A stretch of DNA of 64,000 nucleotides from Halorussus salinus (GTDB lineage Archaea; Halobacteriota; Halobacteria; Halobacteriales; Haladaptataceae): positions 846,927 to 910,926 of the forward strand of contig NZ_ML974127.1 of NCBI RefSeq assembly GCF_004765815.2. Reading direction: 5' to 3'. The position numbers were made by a program, and so were the translations under genes. Below are positions 60,135 to 64,000 of this stretch, piece by piece. The notes beneath the pieces are model-generated. The model had not been told where the DNA came from and searched no databases. It worked only from the letters and a program-made list of their open reading frames with translations. How positions within the stretch are numbered: position 1 is the first letter of the stretch; the number at the start of each line of letters is the position of its first letter.

Positions 60135-62801
60135 TCAGTCCGCCGCTTCCAGCACGGTCTCGCGGCGCTCGACCGTCGAGCGGTTCGACACGGAGTCCTT
60201 CTCGACCCACACCACGTCGTCGGCCGCCGCGACGAGTTCGTCGTCGTGGCTCACGACGACTATCTGCTCGACGCCCAACTCCCGCATCGACGCGACCAGT
60301 TCCGCGAGTTGCGAGACGTGCCCCGAGTCGAGGAAGACGGTCGGTTCGTCCAAAATCAGGGGCGGCATCGGCGCGGTCCCCTCGATGCCCTCCGAGAGGA
60401 GTCGGTAGATTGCACACCGCAGGCTCAGGTTGAACAGCGCGCGCTCGCCGCCCGAGAGCTGTTCGGGGTCCAGCGACTCGCCGTCCTTCTGGTAGACGGT
60501 CAACTCGTACTCGCCGTCGAGTTCGATGCGGGCGTACGAGTCGTTCTGGTACACGAGGTCGAACACGTCGTTGAGCATCTCCTCTAACTGCTCGACGTTG
60601 CGCTGGCGGAGTTCCGCGCGCAGGTCGCCGTACATCTCCTGTAGCTCGGCGGCCTCCTCGCGCAGGGATTCGAGCGACTCGACGCGCTCTTGGAGGTCGT
60701 CGCGCCGGTCGCGCAGATTTTCGAGGTCTTCGATTTTCGTCTTCGTACTGTCGATTTGTCCGATGAGCGTGTCCCGCTTCTCACGAAGCTCCCGCAACTT
60801 CACCTCGACCTTCTCCAAGTAGTCCTCGGCCTCCTTCTTGTCCTCGCGGGCGCTCTGGACCTTCTGGTCGTCGTAACTCTCCCGGAGGTCGCTCCGACGC
60901 TCGCGCTTGTCGGCCAGCCTGTCCCGGCGCAGGTCGTTCTGTTCTTCGAGGTTTCGGCGCTTCTCGCGGTGGCGCTCGATGTCGTCCTCGGCGTCCGCGA
61001 TTCGCTCGCGGACCGAGCGAATCTCGTCCAGTCGCTCGCGCTTTGTCTCGATTGCCTCGCGCTCGGCTTCCAACTCCTCGACGCGCGCCTCGCGGTCGTC
61101 GGCCTTCTCCCGGAGGTTCGCGGCGTCCTCGCGCTTGTCGTCGGCGTCGGCTTCGAGGTCGTCGGCCGCCTCGCGCAACTCGGCGGCCTCCTCGCGCTTC
61201 TCGGCGACCGACGCCTCCTTGTTCTCGACCAACTGCTCGACGTTCCGGCGGTTCTCGCGGGTGTTCTCGACAGTCTGCTCGGCTTCGCGGAGTCGCTTCG
61301 CTTCTTCGACGCTCTCCTCGGCCTGTCCGCGCCGGTCCCGGACCTCGGCGAGTTCGGCGTCGAGGTCGTCGGCGCGCTCGCGGTCCTCCGCGAGCGTATC
61401 GACGTGCGGTGAGTCTTCGACGGGTTGGCCACACTCGGGACACTTGCCCGCTTCGAGGAGTTCTTCGGCTTCCTCGACACTGTCCCGGAGGCTGGTGAGT
61501 TCGGCGGTCAGTTCCTGCTCGCGCTCCCGGAGGTCGGATAGCTCCTCGCGGCACTCGTCGAGGTACGACTCGGCCTCGCCGAACTCGACGGGGGCGTCCG
61601 AGAAGGCGTCCTTCTCGGCTTCGACCTGCTCGCCGAGCGTCGCTAACTTCTCGCGGTACGATTCGAGGTCGGTATCGGCCTCGTCGGCTTCGGTTTCGAG
61701 TTCGTCGGCGCGCTCGCGCTTCTGGTCGGCGCGCGACTGTAGCTCCTCGGCCTTCTCGGCGAGGTTCCCGGCCTGCGTGTCGAACATCTTGGCCTGCGTG
61801 TTCGCGTCGCCGAGCTTCTCGGCGAGTTCCTCGTCCTCGGCGTCGAGTTCGTCCAGACGGGCCTCGACGGCCTCGTCGTCCGCGGTATCGAGGTCGGTGT
61901 CGGAACGTAAGTCTTCGACCTTCGATTCGAGGTCGTCGATTCGCTCGCGGAGTTCCCGGACGCGCTCGCCGTGTTCGGTCCGCTCTCGCTCGGTCTGGCT
62001 GATTTCGGACTCCAACTCGTCGATGTCTTCGGCGAGGGCGTCGAGTTCCTCGCGCTTCTCCTCGTAGCTGTCGAGAATCTCGACCGCCTGTTCGCGGGTC
62101 TCCTCGGCGGTCTCCTCGTTCTCCTCGAAGCGGTCGATTTCGCTCTCGGTCTCGTTCAGCGCGGACTTGCGGTCGTTCAGGCGCGAGTGGAGGTCCTTGG
62201 CTTCCTTCTGTTCGATTTGGCTCTCCAACTCCGAGAGACTGCCGCGCTTGTCGTCCAGTACCGATTTGACACCGAGGCGGGCGTCGCTGGCGCGCTCGCG
62301 GTACTCCTCCAGTTTCCCGAGTTGGAGGAGGTCGTCTATCATGTCCTGCCGTTGGCTCGGCGAGGCGTTGATGAGCTTGTTCACCTCGCCCTGCCGGACG
62401 TACGCGCAGTTGACGAACGCCTCCGAGTCCATCCGGAAGAGGGTCGTCACCTCTCGGCGCACGTCGCGCGCACCCTCTATCGTGTCGTCGGGCGTTTCGA
62501 GGACGCACTCGGCGGTCGTCGCGCGCTCGCCGGTCGCCCGGATGCGCCGCCGGACGTGGTAGTCGCCGCCGTCGTGGGTGAACCAGAGTTCGATTATCGC
62601 TTCCTCCTCGCCGATAGTCACCACGTCTTCGAGCGTGCGGTCCAGCGCCTTCGCGCCGTAGAGCGCGAAGAAGCAGGCTTCCAGCAGGGAGGACTTGCCG
62701 CTCCCGTTCAGGCCGTGAATGACCGTGACGCCGGGGTCGAGTTCGAGGTCGGCGTCGGCGTAGCACTTGAAGTTCCGGAGGCGCACGCGGTCGAACTTCA
62801 T
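60135..62801 (-). CDS. rad50: DNA double-strand break repair ATPase Rad50
   Basis: An 888-residue SMC-like ATPase. MKFDRVRLRNFKCYADADLELDPGVTVIHGLNGSGKSSLLEA has the Walker A. Two long heptad coiled coils flank the zinc hook KCPECGQP (Cys454 and Cys457). C-terminal LSGGERALFNLSLRCAIYRLL is the ABC signature and MPPLILDEPTVFLDSGHV the Walker B. It tethers DNA ends and controls Mre11. Its ATG overlaps the mre11 stop. Confidence 0.97.
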   Translation of the reverse strand: MKFDRVRLRNFKCYADADLELDPGVTVIHGLNGSGKSSLLEACFFALYGAKALDRTLEDVVTIGEEEAIIELWFTHDGGDYHVRRRIRATGERATTAECVLETPDDTIEGARDVRREVTTLFRMDSEAFVNCAYVRQGEVNKLINASPSQRQDMIDDLLQLGKLEEYRERASDARLGVKSVLDDKRGSLSELESQIEQKEAKDLHSRLNDRKSALNETESEIDRFEENEETAEETREQAVEILDSYEEKREELDALAEDIDELESEISQTERERTEHGERVRELRERIDDLESKVEDLRSDTDLDTADDEAVEARLDELDAEDEELAEKLGDANTQAKMFDTQAGNLAEKAEELQSRADQKRERADELETEADEADTDLESYREKLATLGEQVEAEKDAFSDAPVEFGEAESYLDECREELSDLREREQELTAELTSLRDSVEEAEELLEAGKCPECGQPVEDSPHVDTLAEDRERADDLDAELAEVRDRRGQAEESVEEAKRLREAEQTVENTRENRRNVEQLVENKEASVAEKREEAAELREAADDLEADADDKREDAANLREKADDREARVEELEAEREAIETKRERLDEIRSVRERIADAEDDIERHREKRRNLEEQNDLRRDRLADKRERRSDLRESYDDQKVQSAREDKKEAEDYLEKVEVKLRELREKRDTLIGQIDSTKTKIEDLENLRDRRDDLQERVESLESLREEAAELQEMYGDLRAELRQRNVEQLEEMLNDVFDLVYQNDSYARIELDGEYELTVYQKDGESLDPEQLSGGERALFNLSLRCAIYRLLSEGIEGTAPMPPLILDEPTVFLDSGHVSQLAELVASMRELGVEQIVVVSHDDELVAAADDVVWVEKDSVSNRSTVERRETVLEAAD

Positions 62802-64000
62802 AGGTACTCCTCCAGCGTCCCGTCGGCGTCAGTCGTCTCCGACGACGAATCCGCCTCCGCCGCGCTCTCGCCCTCTGTCGCGGCCTCGGCGACCGCTTCC
62901 ATCGCTTCGGGGTCGTCGGGGTCGGGCGCTCGCTCCGCGGCTTCGTCGCTCCCGTCGGACTCGGACTCCGTGGTCGCCGACTCCGTGGACTCCGCGTCGT
63001 CTGCGTCCGTGTCCGCGTCTGCTTCCGCGGGCGCGGACTCGAAGGCGTCGAGGTCGCCGTCGGCGACGAGTTCGCTCACCCGGTTCTGGACCGACTCGCG
63101 GACGTTCGCGTCGGCGACCTTGCTCTCGCGGACGGTCTCGTCGATGCCGCGGGCGGCGTCGCTCAGGCCCAACTCGCGGACGCGCTCGCGCACCGCGTCG
63201 TCGGGGTCGGCGAACGACACGTCCAACTCGCCGTCGTCCTCCTCGACCTCGCGGCGGTCCTTGACGCGGACGACCAGCGCCCCGGCGTCGAGTCCGAACT
63301 CCTCGACGCGGGCGGGCGTGACCTCCTCGCCGTCGCCCTCTATTTCGACCACGACCACGGCGTCTTCGAGGTCGCGCTCGCGCAGTTTCTCTCGGACGCG
63401 CTCGGTGCCCTCGCCCTCCGCGAGGTCGGCCTCTACGAACTCGAAGTCCCGCGTCGCGTCGAGGCCCCGGCGAGCGATGGTCGTCTCGCCGTCGAACTCT
63501 ACGATGTTGTAGCCCCGGTCCTCGCGCTCGTCGGTGCTACAGCGTTCGGTCGAACCGCAGTAGGTGACCCACGTCTCGGCGACCTCCTTCTTGCCGGGCT
63601 TGTGGTTGTCGCCCAACAGCATCGCGTCGAAGTCGAGGTTGGCCTCGGTCAGGACCTCCTCGGCGTCCCAGTCGCCGAGGTCGAACGGTTGGAAGAGGCC
63701 GTGGCTCACCAGCGCGGCGTGAGGTCGGTCGTGTGGCGCGAACTGGTAATCGAGGTCGTCGCGCTTGGACTTGGGCACGTGGTCGAGACCGTAGAACGCC
63801 GTGTCGCCGACGATTTGGGGTTCGTCGCCGAGTCGCGTGGCCAGCCCCAGCATCTCGAAGAGGTCGAGCCACTGGCGGCCCCGCGTCCCCTCGTGGTTGC
63901 CGACGACGGCGAGAAACGGGATGTCGGCGTCCCGGAGTCGCCGGAGAACGGAGATGGTCCCGTGGAGGGCGTTCAAGTCGGGCCGACGGTCGTGGAACAG
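62798..64000 (-). CDS. mre11: Double-strand break repair nuclease Mre11 (5' end missing)
   Basis: The frame enters from the right edge (LFHDRRPDLNALHGTISVLRRLRDADIPFLAVVGNHEGTRG) and ends at 62798. The metallophosphoesterase motifs visible are HDRRP, GNHE and LLGDNHKPGKK. The C-terminal 200 residues are an acidic region with an S/E/D-rich tail, ending TLEEYL. It cleaves DNA at breaks with Rad50. The stop codon overlaps the rad50 start (ATGA). Roughly the first 30-60 residues lie outside the window. Confidence 0.93.
   Translation of the reverse strand: MFHDRRPDLNALHGTISVLRRLRDADIPFLAVVGNHEGTRGRQWLDLFEMLGLATRLGDEPQIVGDTAFYGLDHVPKSKRDDLDYQFAPHDRPHAALVSHGLFQPFDLGDWDAEEVLTEANLDFDAMLLGDNHKPGKKEVAETWVTYCGSTERCSTDEREDRGYNIVEFDGETTIARRGLDATRDFEFVEADLAEGEGTERVREKLRERDLEDAVVVVEIEGDGEEVTPARVEEFGLDAGALVVRVKDRREVEEDDGELDVSFADPDDAVRERVRELGLSDAARGIDETVRESKVADANVRESVQNRVSELVADGDLDAFESAPAEADADTDADDAESTESATTESESDGSDEAAERAPDPDDPEAMEAVAEAATEGESAAEADSSSETTDADGTLEEYL

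Overview
The window is chromosomal DNA of an extremely halophilic archaeon (class Halobacteria). The evidence is high GC, strongly acidic proteins, archaeal information-processing genes (TFB, family B DNA polymerase with an intein, Mre11-Rad50, NreA, archaeal RNase HI, AlaX), CetZ, a HalOD1 domain, many small haloarchaea-only families and an intron-bearing tRNA-Gln(TTG). I cannot fix the genus. DUF numbers quoted below are from memory and should be read as family resemblances.

Layout. 1-2.9 kb: a membrane-anchored DHH phosphoesterase (cut by the left edge), an NAD-dependent epimerase and a small conserved protein. 3.3-14.9 kb: an archaeal type IV pilus / Tad-like secretion locus on the minus strand (coiled-coil protein, membrane-anchored protein, ATPase, TadC-like membrane platform, then four membrane-anchored pilin/TadE-like proteins). 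It is split by a solA-type oxidase on the opposite strand. 15-17.2 kb: two small secreted proteins around a CetZ tubulin-like gene. 17.4-25.4 kb: phosphodiesterase, degenerate DHH protein, pyrophosphatase, PadR regulator, RNase HI pair, TFB and NreA. 25.4-35.2 kb: small membrane and regulatory proteins, M20 amidohydrolase, NhaC antiporter, a uS10-like protein, Nudix hydrolase, a nuclease-like DUF5787 protein and an enoyl-CoA hydratase. 35.3-36.8 kb: a conspicuously AT-rich gene encoding a pentapeptide-repeat protein fused to a two-helix K+ channel pore, probably acquired horizontally. 36.9-48.6 kb: transporters (MFS, PiT, LysE), cupin, Usp, kinase-like phosphotransferase, threonine synthase, small zinc proteins, DtxR regulator, HD hydrolase and AlaX. 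48.8-53.9 kb: a 52-residue zinc microprotein, tRNA-Gln, and a sufCBD - ferritin-like - dtxR iron-sulfur operon. 54-64 kb: DNA polymerase B with intein, small proteins, and rad50-mre11 (cut by the right edge).

Two layers of non-coding structure stand out. First, a modular GC-rich intergenic element occurs at least seven times. It has a long hairpin whose arms covary between copies, a TGGGGAGG block, GCGGTTGCGGTGC-type repeats and, in three copies, an 18-bp tail. Every copy lies between genes, never within one. Second, two 14-bp palindromes of the form TTAGR-N4-YCTAA sit at the promoters of a dtxR gene and of the suf operon, which suggests a local metal-responsive regulon. Several convergent gene ends also carry short tandem repeats of 14 to 34 bp.
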